A stretch of 47,605 nucleotides of DNA from Actinomycetota bacterium. GTDB lineage: Bacteria > Actinomycetota > Thermoleophilia > Gaiellales > Gaiellaceae. The stretch lies in contig JACCWU010000173.1 of NCBI GenBank assembly GCA_013697465.1, positions 1 through 47,605 on the forward strand. Direction: 5' to 3'. Position numbers and translations under genes: made by a program. The first letter of the stretch is position 1. The number at the start of each line of letters is the position of its first letter. Below the pieces are notes generated by a model. The model searched no databases. It had not been told where the DNA came from and was given only the letters and a program-made list of their open reading frames with translations. Positions 25,265 to 33,265 of the stretch are shown piece after piece.

Positions 25265-25728
25265 CCCGCCGGCTGAAGCGTCTCGAGCGACTCGGGGACC
25301 ATTTCCGTCCGCCGCTCGTCCTTGATGTTGACGAGCGACCAGATGACGGCTCCGTCCTTGTCGATCAGAAAGGTGCCGCGGTGGGGGGCACCGTTCGTCT
25401 CGTTGAAGACGCCGTAGGCCTTGGCCGCGGCCCCGTGCGGCCAGAAGTCGGAGGCGAACGAGTACTCCGCCTCGAGCTCCTTCTTCCAGGCCTGCCGAGC
25501 GGCGGACGGGTCGCACGACACGAACACGATCTCGGTCTGCGCATTTCGGAATGCCTCCAGGTTCTCCTGGAGGTCGCGCGCCTCGTCCTCGCAGACCGGT
25601 GTGAACGCGAACGGGTGGAAGACGAGAAGGACGTTCGAGCGGCCGCTGAAGTCCGCGAGGCGGACACGCTCGTTCTTGTCTACCTCGAGATCGAACTCGG
25701 GCGCCCTGTCACCTGTCCGCACTGTCAT
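25261..25728 (-). CDS. Peroxiredoxin (AhpE/Bcp type)
   Basis: This 155-residue thioredoxin-fold peroxidase has peroxidatic Cys C46 in HPFAFTPVCEDEARDL, followed by FVSCDPSAARQAW and GTFLIDKDGAVIW. No second conserved Cys is visible in the resolving position of atypical 2-Cys enzymes, which suits the 1-Cys AhpE group. It overlaps rarA by 20 bp upstream and the hydrolase by 4 bp downstream, forming a three-gene minus-strand operon. Confidence 0.93.
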   Translation of the reverse strand: MTVRTGDRAPEFDLEVDKNERVRLADFSGRSNVLLVFHPFAFTPVCEDEARDLQENLEAFRNAQTEIVFVSCDPSAARQAWKKELEAEYSFASDFWPHGAAAKAYGVFNETNGAPHRGTFLIDKDGAVIWSLVNIKDERRTEMVPESLETLQPAG

Positions 25729-26998
25729 CGCCAGATTCCTCGCCAGCTTCCTCGCCGTTGCCGGAGGGCCGATAGTAACGACGCCCGCGCAGCGGCTCCG
25801 GCAGGTACTCCAGCTCGAAGCTGGCCGGATCGTCGTGGGGGTAGACGTAACCCTCGCCGTGCCCGCGGGCCTTCGCCGCCTGGGAGTGGCCCGTGGACCG
25901 GAGCATCGCCGGCGGTCTGGCGTTTCCGTGCTCGCGGACGTCCTTGCGTGCCTCCCAGATCGCGAGCGCCGATGCGTTCGACTTCGGCGCTCGAGCGAGG
26001 TAGATCGCGGCCTGCGAGAGATTGAGCTGGGCCTCGGGAAGCCCGACCAGCTCGAGCGCGTGCGCGGCCGCGACGGCCACGGTCAGCGCTCGCGGGTCGG
26101 CGTTCCCGACGTCCTCCGAGGCGAGGATGACCATGCGGCGCGCGATGAAACGGGGATCCTCGCCCGCCTCGAGCATCGCGGCGAGGTAGTAGACCGCCGC
26201 GTCCGCATCGCCGCCGCGCATCGACTTGATGAACGCGGACGCGAAGTCGTAGTGCTGGTCGCCCTTGCGGTCGTAGAGGAAGGGGCGCTTGCGCGATGCG
26301 TCGAGGACGTGCTCCTCGGTGATGGGCGCGCTCTCGGCGCTCGCTGTCGCATGCGCGAGCTCGAGGATCTGCAGCGCCGCCCGCGCGTCGCCGCCCGCCC
26401 GCTTTGCCACGAGCGCACGAACGTCCTCGCTCGCTTCGGCTTCGAGCGCGCCCGCGCCTCGGCGGACGATCTCGCCCAGCTCCTCCTCCGAAAGTGCGGT
26501 CAGCTCGATCACCGTGCAGCGGGAGAGGAGCGCGGAGTTGACTTCGAAGTAGGGGTTCTCGGTCGTGGCGCCGATCAGCGTCACGAGGCCGTCTTCCACC
26601 GCATGCAGCACCGAGTCCTGCTGACCTTTGTTGAAGCGGTGGATCTCGTCGATGAAGAGGATCGTCCGCAGGTCGTTGCCGCCGAGCCGGTCCCGGGCGC
26701 GAGCGATGACTGCGCGGACGTCGTCGACGCGAGCCGACACGGCCGAGAGCTCCTCGAAGACGGCGCCCGTGCGCTCGGCGACGATTCGCGCGATCGTCGT
26801 CTTCCCGGTTCCGGGCGGCCCGAACAGGATCATCGACGGCGGACGGTCCTGCTCGATCGCGAGCCGGAGCGCGGAGCGCTCGCCCAGAACGTGCTGTTGC
26901 CCGATGAGCTCGTCGAGAGCCCGAGGGCGAAGGCGGGTGGCAAGCGGGGCCGTCTCGGCCTGCCGCTCCTTCGCCGCCTCCGAAAAGAGGTCTCCCAC
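25709..26998 (-). CDS. rarA: Replication-associated recombination protein RarA (MgsA)
   Basis: The 429-residue AAA+ clamp-loader-like ATPase acts at stalled replication forks. Walker A is ILFGPPGTGKTTIAR, Walker B is FIDEIHRFNKGQQD, sensor 1 GATTENPYFEVN, with Arg-finger region NSALLSRC. The C-terminal MgsA domain contains DFASAFIKSMRG, DAAVYYLAAMLEAGEDPRFIARRM and EDVGNADP. The GTG at 26998 gives the family's normal length; longer frames overrun the divergent tryptophan dioxygenase start. Confidence 0.94.
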   Translation of the reverse strand: MGDLFSEAAKERQAETAPLATRLRPRALDELIGQQHVLGERSALRLAIEQDRPPSMILFGPPGTGKTTIARIVAERTGAVFEELSAVSARVDDVRAVIARARDRLGGNDLRTILFIDEIHRFNKGQQDSVLHAVEDGLVTLIGATTENPYFEVNSALLSRCTVIELTALSEEELGEIVRRGAGALEAEASEDVRALVAKRAGGDARAALQILELAHATASAESAPITEEHVLDASRKRPFLYDRKGDQHYDFASAFIKSMRGGDADAAVYYLAAMLEAGEDPRFIARRMVILASEDVGNADPRALTVAVAAAHALELVGLPEAQLNLSQAAIYLARAPKSNASALAIWEARKDVREHGNARPPAMLRSTGHSQAAKARGHGEGYVYPHDDPASFELEYLPEPLRGRRYYRPSGNGEEAGEESGDDSADR

Positions 26999-27007
26999 TC
27001 GGCGAAG

Positions 27008-27013
27008 TATGCT
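27008..27013 (+). promoter_or_regulatory. -10 box, leaderless-type (TATGCT)
   Basis: TATGCT lies 6 nt before the GTG of tryptophan dioxygenase, within the 21-bp gap to rarA. There is no room for a leader. Confidence 0.5.
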
Positions 27014-27019
27014 CAGGCC

Positions 27020-27745
27020 GTGGCCGCCCACGAGGCTCCGGAGACCGAGGACTTCTCGCAGCCGATCCTCGAGGGAGGCGCGGCGTCCGACTACGAGCGG
27101 TACCTGAATACCGACGGGCTGCTCGCTCTCCAGAAGACGGCCGACGAGTGGGTGCATCGAGACGAGCTCCTCTTCCAGGTCACCCATCAGGCGTCCGAGC
27201 TCTGGTTGAAGCTCTCCTCGTCGGATGCCGCAGAGGCCGTGCGGCTGATCGAGGAAGGCGACCTGTCGGGCGCCCATCGGCTGCTCAGGCGCTCCGCGCT
27301 CTGTATTCGCTTCGTGATCGCTCAGCTCGAGATGCTCGAACACATGTCTCCATGGGAGTACCAGGAGATCCGCAAGGTGCTCGGACACGGATCCGGCTTC
27401 GACTCACCCGGCTGGAACGGGCTTCGGCATGCCTTCCCGAGGTTGGGCCAGGCATTCCACGCGGCGAGGCGCGCCGCCGGGCTCTCGCTCGCGGAGCTCT
27501 ACGTCCAGGGCCGCGAGCACGAGCACCTGTACCAGCTCGCAGAGGCGCTCATCGAGCTCGACGAGCAGGCGCAGCACTGGCGCCTGCGGCATTACCAGGT
27601 CGTCGCGCGGGTGATCGGCGACAAGGTCGTCGGCACGCAGGGCACTCCGGTCGAGCTGCTCGGGCGGCTCGTCGCAAAAACCTCGTTCCCCGAGCTCTGG
27701 GAAGTGCGCAACGAGCTGACCGCGCTCTCGAAGGAGTCGTCGTAG
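27020..27745 (+). CDS. kynA: Tryptophan 2,3-dioxygenase
   Basis: This heme dioxygenase opens L-tryptophan to N-formylkynurenine. The 241 residues include THQASELWLKL (distal His), REHEHLYQLAEALIELDEQ, the proximal-His region WRLRHYQVVARVIG and VGTQGTPVELL. It is slightly shorter than many homologues at the N-terminus. No kynurenine formamidase gene is recognised nearby. Its stop overlaps the GTG of the following M20 peptidase. Confidence 0.93.
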   Translation: MAAHEAPETEDFSQPILEGGAASDYERYLNTDGLLALQKTADEWVHRDELLFQVTHQASELWLKLSSSDAAEAVRLIEEGDLSGAHRLLRRSALCIRFVIAQLEMLEHMSPWEYQEIRKVLGHGSGFDSPGWNGLRHAFPRLGQAFHAARRAAGLSLAELYVQGREHEHLYQLAEALIELDEQAQHWRLRHYQVVARVIGDKVVGTQGTPVELLGRLVAKTSFPELWEVRNELTALSKESS

Positions 27746-29046
27746 TGGCAGTCGAAACCGCCGGCGGTCTCCGCGAGGAGGTGACGGAGCTCCTCCAAGA
27801 GCTCATCCGCATCGACACGGTGAATCCGCCCGGGAACGAGACGCGCGCAGGCGCGGCTCTGGTCGACTACCTCGCCCGAAGCGGCATCCAGGGCGGGCTC
27901 GTCGCGCGAGTCCCCGAGCGTGCGAACGTCGTCGCGCGGATTCCGGGTGGCGACGGGCCGTCGCTTGCCTTTCTTTCGCACACCGACACCGTCCTGGCCG
28001 ATCCCAGCGAGTGGGATCGCGACCCCTGGTCGGGAGATCTCGTCGACGGTGAGGTGTGGGGCCGCGGCGCTCTCGACATGAAGGGGCAGGTGGCCGCGTC
28101 CGCAGTCGCCTTCGCATCGCTCCAGCGCGAGGGCTTCTTCCCGTCGGGCGACCTCGTCTTCATGTCGGTTGCGGACGAGGAGGTGGGAGCCGGATTCGGC
28201 TTGAGCTGGCTCGCGGAAGCTCATCCGGACGCGGTCCGCTGCGACTACGCCGTGAACGAGGGGGGCGGAGACCGCCTCCTGCTCGGTGGCACTCCCGTGT
28301 ATCTCTGCGCGACAGCGGAGAAGATGTCGGCCCCGTTCGTTCTTCGGGTGCACGGGCGCAGCGGCCATGCGTCGATGCCGGGCATCGCTGACAACGCTCT
28401 CGTCAAGGCGGCGCGCTACGTGCAGGCGCTCGGAGCCTACGAACCGCCTCGAGAGCTCATCCCGGAGGCGCGGGGCTTTCTCGAAGCCGTTCTCGGGGAG
28501 GTTCCTCCGCTCGAGGACGCGGTGACGCGTGCGAACGAGCTCCACCCGCTGCTGGGCGCGCTCGTGCAGCCGCTCCTCGCGCTCACGCTGTCACCGACGA
28601 TGATCGACGCGTCTCACCAGCGGAACGTGATTCCGGCGCTCTGCGAGGTGACCGTCGACTGCCGCCTTCTCCCCGAGCAGACGCCCGCGGACGCCGAGCC
28701 GCTGATTCGAGCGGTGCTCGGCGACGGACCCTACGAGCTCGAGTGGAAGGAGGCGGTCGGGGGCACACGCTCGGAGCTCGGCACACCCCTGTGGGATGCG
28801 CTCGACTCGTTCGTCCAAGAGCTCGAGCCGGGCGCCAAGCTTGCCCCGATCGCCTGCCCGGGATTCACGGACAGCCACTTCCTGCGCGAGGCGTTCGGAA
28901 CCGTGGCTTACGGCTTCTTCCCGGTGAAGGCGATGGACGCGGAGCTCGCGACGAAGCTCGTCCACTCTGCGAACGAGCGCATTCCGGTGGACGACCTCGA
29001 GGCCGGCGTCCACATGCTGCGCCACGCCGCTCGGTCGCTGCTCTAG
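27745..29046 (+). CDS. M20/M25/M40 family metallopeptidase
   Basis: This 433-residue Zn amidohydrolase starts at a GTG overlapping the kynA stop. Motifs are LSHTDTVLADPSEWDRDPW, WGRGALDMKGQVAAS, VADEEVGAGFG, GRSGHASMPGIADNALVKAA (lid domain) and CPGFTDSHFLREAFG near the C-terminus. It is the third M20-type enzyme in the window and differs from the other two in its longer lid. It probably acts as an acyl-amino-acid hydrolase or dipeptidase; the substrate is unknown. The TAG stop forms the first bases of repeat copy B. Confidence 0.88.
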   Translation: MAVETAGGLREEVTELLQELIRIDTVNPPGNETRAGAALVDYLARSGIQGGLVARVPERANVVARIPGGDGPSLAFLSHTDTVLADPSEWDRDPWSGDLVDGEVWGRGALDMKGQVAASAVAFASLQREGFFPSGDLVFMSVADEEVGAGFGLSWLAEAHPDAVRCDYAVNEGGGDRLLLGGTPVYLCATAEKMSAPFVLRVHGRSGHASMPGIADNALVKAARYVQALGAYEPPRELIPEARGFLEAVLGEVPPLEDAVTRANELHPLLGALVQPLLALTLSPTMIDASHQRNVIPALCEVTVDCRLLPEQTPADAEPLIRAVLGDGPYELEWKEAVGGTRSELGTPLWDALDSFVQELEPGAKLAPIACPGFTDSHFLREAFGTVAYGFFPVKAMDAELATKLVHSANERIPVDDLEAGVHMLRHAARSLL

Positions 29047-29134
29047 TGCGCAAGACCGGAATCCGCGTGCGCGGATCCCGGTCGCGAAGATCCCTGAAGA
29101 CGGTCGCTCCGCGACCTCGGCGCTGCGTTTTCCA
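29044..29134 (+). repeat. Two-hairpin intergenic element, copy B
   Basis: It begins TAGTGCGCAAGACC, the TAG being the stop codon of the upstream peptidase. Stem 1 is GACCGGAATCCGC/GCGGATCCCGGTC (29054-29083), then CCCTGAAGACGG, stem 2 GGTCGC/GCGACC (29102-29116), and tail ending TTTTCCA. It lies between convergent genes. Confidence 0.82.
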
Positions 29135-29161
29135 AGCGGTCGCTCGGCGCCCGCTCCTCGC

Positions 29162-29854
29162 TCAGCTGCGCCCGCCGGGTATCCGCTCGACGGTGTCTCC
29201 TCTGCCGACGAGGACGTCGGAGACCAGCTGTGGGGGAAAGAGCCCGTGGTCGACCACGCCCGCCGTCGAGGCAAGAGTGCTCGCCAGCGCACCGGGGTCG
29301 GCGACCGGGCCGAGCCAGTCGGCGAGGACGCCGCCGTCGGGCGTCGGCGGTGACTCGTGCCGGCGGGCGTGGCCGAGCCGGTCGAGCGTGGACGAGCTTC
29401 CGAACGCGAGCAGCTCGAGCGGGATGGGAGGTGCGACTCGCTCGACGAGCTTGTCCGCCGAGACGATCACGACGAAGCGCTCGGCAGCAGCCGCGACCAC
29501 CTTCTCGCGTGTGAGGGCGCCCCCTCCTCCCTTCACGACCCAGCCGTTCGCGGCGACCTGATCGGCGCCGTCGACGGCGAGGTCGAGCCTGGCGAGCGCG
29601 TGGTCTCCTTCGAACGGGAGGATGTCGAGGCCGAGCGCCCGCGCAGCGCTCTCGGTAGCCGGCGACGTCGCCACGCAGCGCAGCTCGAGCCTCCGGGCGG
29701 CGAGGGCGACGACGAAGTGCGCGACGGTCGATCCGGTGCCGAGACCGACTGACATCCCGTTCTCGACGAGCTCGGCCGCGGCCGCGGCGGCGACTCGCTT
29801 CTCGTGCTCGGCGGCAGACCCCACGTCGGCGGGCAACTCTACAGCGCTCCCCAC
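29162..29854 (-). CDS. rpiA: Ribose-5-phosphate isomerase A
   Basis: The 230-residue enzyme interconverts ribose 5-phosphate and ribulose 5-phosphate. Motifs are GLGTGSTVAHFVVAL, DGADQVAANGWVVKGGGGAL with catalytic residues, and VIVSADKLVERV. Length is typical. It is transcribed divergently from rpe with only 22 bp between the start codons, so both are probably controlled together. Confidence 0.95.
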   Translation of the reverse strand: MGSAVELPADVGSAAEHEKRVAAAAAAELVENGMSVGLGTGSTVAHFVVALAARRLELRCVATSPATESAARALGLDILPFEGDHALARLDLAVDGADQVAANGWVVKGGGGALTREKVVAAAAERFVVIVSADKLVERVAPPIPLELLAFGSSSTLDRLGHARRHESPPTPDGGVLADWLGPVADPGALASTLASTAGVVDHGLFPPQLVSDVLVGRGDTVERIPGGRS

Positions 29855-29862
29855 GCTTCGAT

Positions 29863-29868
29863 TAGCGT
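29863..29868 (+). promoter_or_regulatory. -10 box, leaderless-type (TAGCGT)
   Basis: TAGCGT lies 8 nt before the rpe ATG at 29877, inside the 22-bp gap between the divergent rpiA and rpe genes. Confidence 0.45.
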
Positions 29869-29876
29869 GGACGGCG

Positions 29877-30566
29877 ATGGGCTGGAGCGACTGGGCACGC
29901 GACGTGGAGGTCGAGCCTTCGATCTACGCAGCCGACTTTTCGCGTCTCGGGGATCAGCTCGGCGGGCTCGCGGCCGCCGGGGCGCGAGTCTTCCACTTCG
30001 ATGTCGGCGACGGGCACTTCATCCCGGAGATCACGATCGGGCCGATCGTCCTCGCGTCGATTGCCCCGCTCGTCCGCGGCTGGAGTGGGGTCCTCGACTG
30101 CCATCTCATGGTCAGCGAGCCGGAGAAGCACTTCCAGGCCATAGCCGAGGCAGGAGGGAAGAGCGTCACGTTTCACGTGGAGGTCTCGGACGACCCTGCT
30201 CGGACGATCGCGCGTGCCCGATCGCTCGGTCTCGGGGTAGGAGTCGCCTTCAATCCGGAGACCGAGGTGGAGCACGCCGCCGCGGCGGCCGAGGGAGCCG
30301 ACCTCGTTCTCTGCATGTCTATTCATCCCGGCTACTCCGGCCAGAAGCTCATGCCCGAGGCCCCCGGCCGCATCGAGCAGCTCCGCAGCCTGCTCCCGGC
30401 GGACGTGCGGGTGCAGGTCGACGGCGGGATCAACGCCGAGACGATTCGTGCGGCTCGCGTCGCCGGCGCGGACCTGCTCGTCGCGGGCAGCGCGATCTTC
30501 TGGCGGGACGATCCGGCGGCAGCTCATGCCGACCTCACCGACCGGCTCGAGCACTCGCGTGGCTGA
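29877..30566 (+). CDS. rpe: Ribulose-phosphate 3-epimerase
   Basis: This TIM-barrel epimerase of 229 residues interconverts ribulose and xylulose 5-phosphates. Signatures are VEPSIYAADFSRLGDQL, HFDVGDGHFIPEITIGP with metal-binding His/Asp, GVLDCHLMVSEPEKHF, SIHPGYSGQKLMP and VDGGINAETI. The phosphate loop is GADLLVAGSAIF. The ATG at 29877 was chosen over earlier in-frame codons, which lie inside rpiA. The stop overlaps the pgi start by 8 bp. Confidence 0.94.
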   Translation: MGWSDWARDVEVEPSIYAADFSRLGDQLGGLAAAGARVFHFDVGDGHFIPEITIGPIVLASIAPLVRGWSGVLDCHLMVSEPEKHFQAIAEAGGKSVTFHVEVSDDPARTIARARSLGLGVGVAFNPETEVEHAAAAAEGADLVLCMSIHPGYSGQKLMPEAPGRIEQLRSLLPADVRVQVDGGINAETIRAARVAGADLLVAGSAIFWRDDPAAAHADLTDRLEHSRG

Positions 30567-32187
30567 ACCGCTGCGTGAGACCGCTGCCTGGCGGCGCCTC
30601 GAATGGCACCACGCGGAGGTGTGCGACCTGCATCTCAGGGGCCTCTTCGACGGTGACCCCAGCCGGGGCGAGCGACTCTCGGCCGAGGCGGCCGGCCTCC
30701 ATCTCGACTACTCGAAGCACCGCGTGACCGACGACACGCTTCAGCTGCTGCGGAACCTCGCGACGCAGCGGAGGCTCCAGGACCAGATTCAGGCCATGTT
30801 CCGAGGCGAGCGCGTGAACGTATCGGAGGGCCGCGCCGCGCTCCACGTCGCGCTCCGGATGCCACGCTCGCGGTCGGTGGTGGTCGACGGAGCCGACGTC
30901 GTGAAAGAGGTGCACGCCGAGCTCGATCGGTTCATCGGCTTCGCAGACCAGGTGCGCTCCGGCGAGCGGACGGGCGCGACCGGCCGCCCGATCAGGGCCG
31001 TGGTCAACATCGGGATCGGCGGGAGCGACCTCGGCCCGGCGATGACCTGCGAGGCGCTCGCGCCCTACGCGACGAGTGAGATCATCGTCCGTTTCGTCTC
31101 GAACGTCGATCCCGCGGATCTCACGGAGGCGACGCGCGATCTCGAGCCGAGCGAGACCCTCTTCGTCGTCGTCTCGAAGACGATGACGACCGTCGAGACG
31201 ACTGAGAATGCGAAAGCCGCGCGAGCGTGGATCGCATCCGCTCTCGGCGAGGAGGCTTCGGGGCGGCACTTCACCGGCGTCGCCGCGGATGTCGCGGCGG
31301 GCGCGAGGCTCGACATCTCGCCGGAGAGCATGTTTCGCATCTGGGACTGGGTCGGCGGGCGGACGTCGCTCTGCTCGGCAGTCGGCCTCTCCGTCGCGAT
31401 CGCCGTGGGCGGCGAGCGCTTTCGCGAGCTGCTCGCCGGGTTCAGGGCGATGGACGAGCACTTCGCCTCAGCGCCGCTCGGCGCGAACCTGCCGGCGATC
31501 TCCGGGCTGCTCTCGCTCTGGTACCGGAACTTCTTCGGGACGCAGACCACGGCGGTCTTCCCCTACAGCCACGCGCTCCGGCTCCTTCCCGCGTACCTGC
31601 AACAGCTCTGGATGGAGTCGAACGGAAAGCGGGTGACCGCGACGGGCGAGCCGGTCGGCCTCGACACGGGCTCGGTCCTCTGGGGAGGCGCGGGCACGAA
31701 CGCCCAGCACGCGGTCTTCCAGCTTCTCCACCAGGGGACGGTCCTGTGCCCGGCTGATCTCATCGGCTTCGCGCAGCCCGCCGGTGACGCTGCCGCGCGC
31801 CACGACCTCCTGGCGGCGAATCTCCTCGCACAGGCCGAGGCGCTCGCCTTCGGCCGGACGGAAGACGAGCTTCGCGAAGCCGGCGTGGCGGAGGAGACGA
31901 TCCCGCACCGCGTCATGCCCGGGAACAGGCCCACGTCGCTCGTCCTCGCCGAGAGGCTCACCCCCGCGACCCTCGGCGCTCTGATCGCGCTCTACGAGCA
32001 CAGCGTCTTCACCCAGGCGGCGATCTGGGGAATCGACCCTTTCGACCAATGGGGGGTCGAGCTCGGCAAGGAGCTCGCTGCCAGGATCGCTCCCGAGCTC
32101 GCGCCGGGCTGGAAGCACGAGCTCCACCACGACTCCTCCACGAACGCCTCGATCGGCCGGTATCGGCGGCTCCGGGATGGGAAGTAG
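30559..32187 (+). CDS. pgi: Glucose-6-phosphate isomerase
   Basis: The 542-residue glycolytic enzyme interconverts glucose and fructose 6-phosphate. Motifs are VNIGIGGSDLGPAM, SKTMTTVETTENAK, WDWVGGRTSLCSAVGLS, PYSHALRLLPAYLQQLWMES, FQLLHQG and DPFDQWGVELGKELA, with HDSSTNASIGRYR at the C-terminus. The first signature has Thr where Phe or Tyr is usual (GGRTS), a modest variant. The GTG start overlaps rpe; the 3' end overlaps pabB by 11 bp. The rpe-pgi pairing couples pentose and hexose phosphate metabolism. Confidence 0.93.
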   Translation: MAEPLRETAAWRRLEWHHAEVCDLHLRGLFDGDPSRGERLSAEAAGLHLDYSKHRVTDDTLQLLRNLATQRRLQDQIQAMFRGERVNVSEGRAALHVALRMPRSRSVVVDGADVVKEVHAELDRFIGFADQVRSGERTGATGRPIRAVVNIGIGGSDLGPAMTCEALAPYATSEIIVRFVSNVDPADLTEATRDLEPSETLFVVVSKTMTTVETTENAKAARAWIASALGEEASGRHFTGVAADVAAGARLDISPESMFRIWDWVGGRTSLCSAVGLSVAIAVGGERFRELLAGFRAMDEHFASAPLGANLPAISGLLSLWYRNFFGTQTTAVFPYSHALRLLPAYLQQLWMESNGKRVTATGEPVGLDTGSVLWGGAGTNAQHAVFQLLHQGTVLCPADLIGFAQPAGDAAARHDLLAANLLAQAEALAFGRTEDELREAGVAEETIPHRVMPGNRPTSLVLAERLTPATLGALIALYEHSVFTQAAIWGIDPFDQWGVELGKELAARIAPELAPGWKHELHHDSSTNASIGRYRRLRDGK

Positions 32188-33265
32188 CTCCGAGAAGCTC
32201 GAGCTGCACGAGCCGGAGGAGGCGTTCCGGAGGATCGAGGAGTGGCTGCGTGCGCGGGGGTTCTTCGAACCGGGTGGGGAACGACTCGCCGCCGATCTCT
32301 ACCTCGGCTACGGGCTCTCGCACGTCCTTCGCCGGGAGCGCACGCCCGCTCCTCCCGAGCCGTGCCGCCTCCCTCTCGCAGCCTGCGAGATTCGCCGGGA
32401 GACAACGCTCGTGGCTCAGAGCCACAACGAGCTCGAGCTGGGTGCGTGGGAGCCCACTTGGGCCGCTGCCGAGTACGCTGCAGCAGTCGAGCGGGTGCGA
32501 GAGGCGATTGCGCGGGGAGACGTCTACCAGGTCAATCTCGTCCAGCACCTGTCCGCGCCGATCGACGGCCACCCTCGGGCTCTCGCCGGCTCGGTCGCTG
32601 CACGGCTGGGCCATTTGGGCCCTCTCCATCGCGAGCCGTTCGTCGGCGAAAGCTGGGCGGTGGTGTCGGCCTCGCCCGAGCTCTTCCTGGAGCGCAGCGG
32701 ACGACGCGTCCGGACGATGCCGATCAAGGGCACTCGCCCGCGCGGCGGAGGTGCCGAGCTGCGCGAGTCCGCGAAGGACGTAGCCGAGCACGTCATGATC
32801 GTCGACCTCGAGCGCAACGACCTCTCTCGCGTGTGCGAAGCCGGGACGATTCGCTGGCCGGAGCTGATGGCGACGCGCGAGCTCGCCGGAGTCGAGCACA
32901 TGGTGTCGACGGTCGAGGGGACGCTCCGCCGTGGAGTCGAGCTCGCCGAGCTGCTCGAAGCGACGTTTCCCGGCGGCTCGGTCACCGGTGCGCCCAAGAT
33001 CGCCGCGCTCGATCTCATCGCAGGGCTCGAGCCGGTCGGGCGTGGAGCCTCGATGGGAGCACTGGGCCGCGTGTACGGCAACGGCGACCTCGAGCTTGCG
33101 CTGACGATCCGGACGTTCGCCGTCGCCGGTGGCCGCATCCACCTGTGGGTGGGGGGCGGCGTCGTGTGGGACTCCGAGCCGCTCGCGGAGGTCGAGGAGT
33201 CGTGGACGAAGGCGCGGCCTCTCCTCGACGCACTCGGCATGCCCCAGCCAGTGAGCGTGCCGTGA
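32177..33265 (+). CDS. pabB: Aminodeoxychorismate synthase component I (PabB)
   Basis: The 362-residue chorismate-binding enzyme makes 4-amino-4-deoxychorismate for folate. Motifs are RGDVYQVNLVQ, SASPELFLE, PIKGTRPRG, DLERNDLSRVC and PGGSVTGAPK. K184 in PIKGT is the Lys typical of PabB (anthranilate synthase has Ala), which decides the call. The protein is shorter than full-length PabB because the N-terminal half is reduced. No glutaminase (pabA) gene lies in the window. The stop overlaps the pabC start. Confidence 0.9.
   Translation: MGSSSEKLELHEPEEAFRRIEEWLRARGFFEPGGERLAADLYLGYGLSHVLRRERTPAPPEPCRLPLAACEIRRETTLVAQSHNELELGAWEPTWAAAEYAAAVERVREAIARGDVYQVNLVQHLSAPIDGHPRALAGSVAARLGHLGPLHREPFVGESWAVVSASPELFLERSGRRVRTMPIKGTRPRGGGAELRESAKDVAEHVMIVDLERNDLSRVCEAGTIRWPELMATRELAGVEHMVSTVEGTLRRGVELAELLEATFPGGSVTGAPKIAALDLIAGLEPVGRGASMGALGRVYGNGDLELALTIRTFAVAGGRIHLWVGGGVVWDSEPLAEVEESWTKARPLLDALGMPQPVSVP

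Noticed and set aside
30170..30179. GTTTCACGTG, a parS half-site inside rpe
   Set aside because: The second half does not match and the sequence is explained by conserved rpe coding (VTFHVEV).
32242..33261. Plus-strand frame overlapping pabB and running into pabC
   Set aside because: Only the part from 33262 has family sequence; the upstream part is out of frame with pabB and low complexity.
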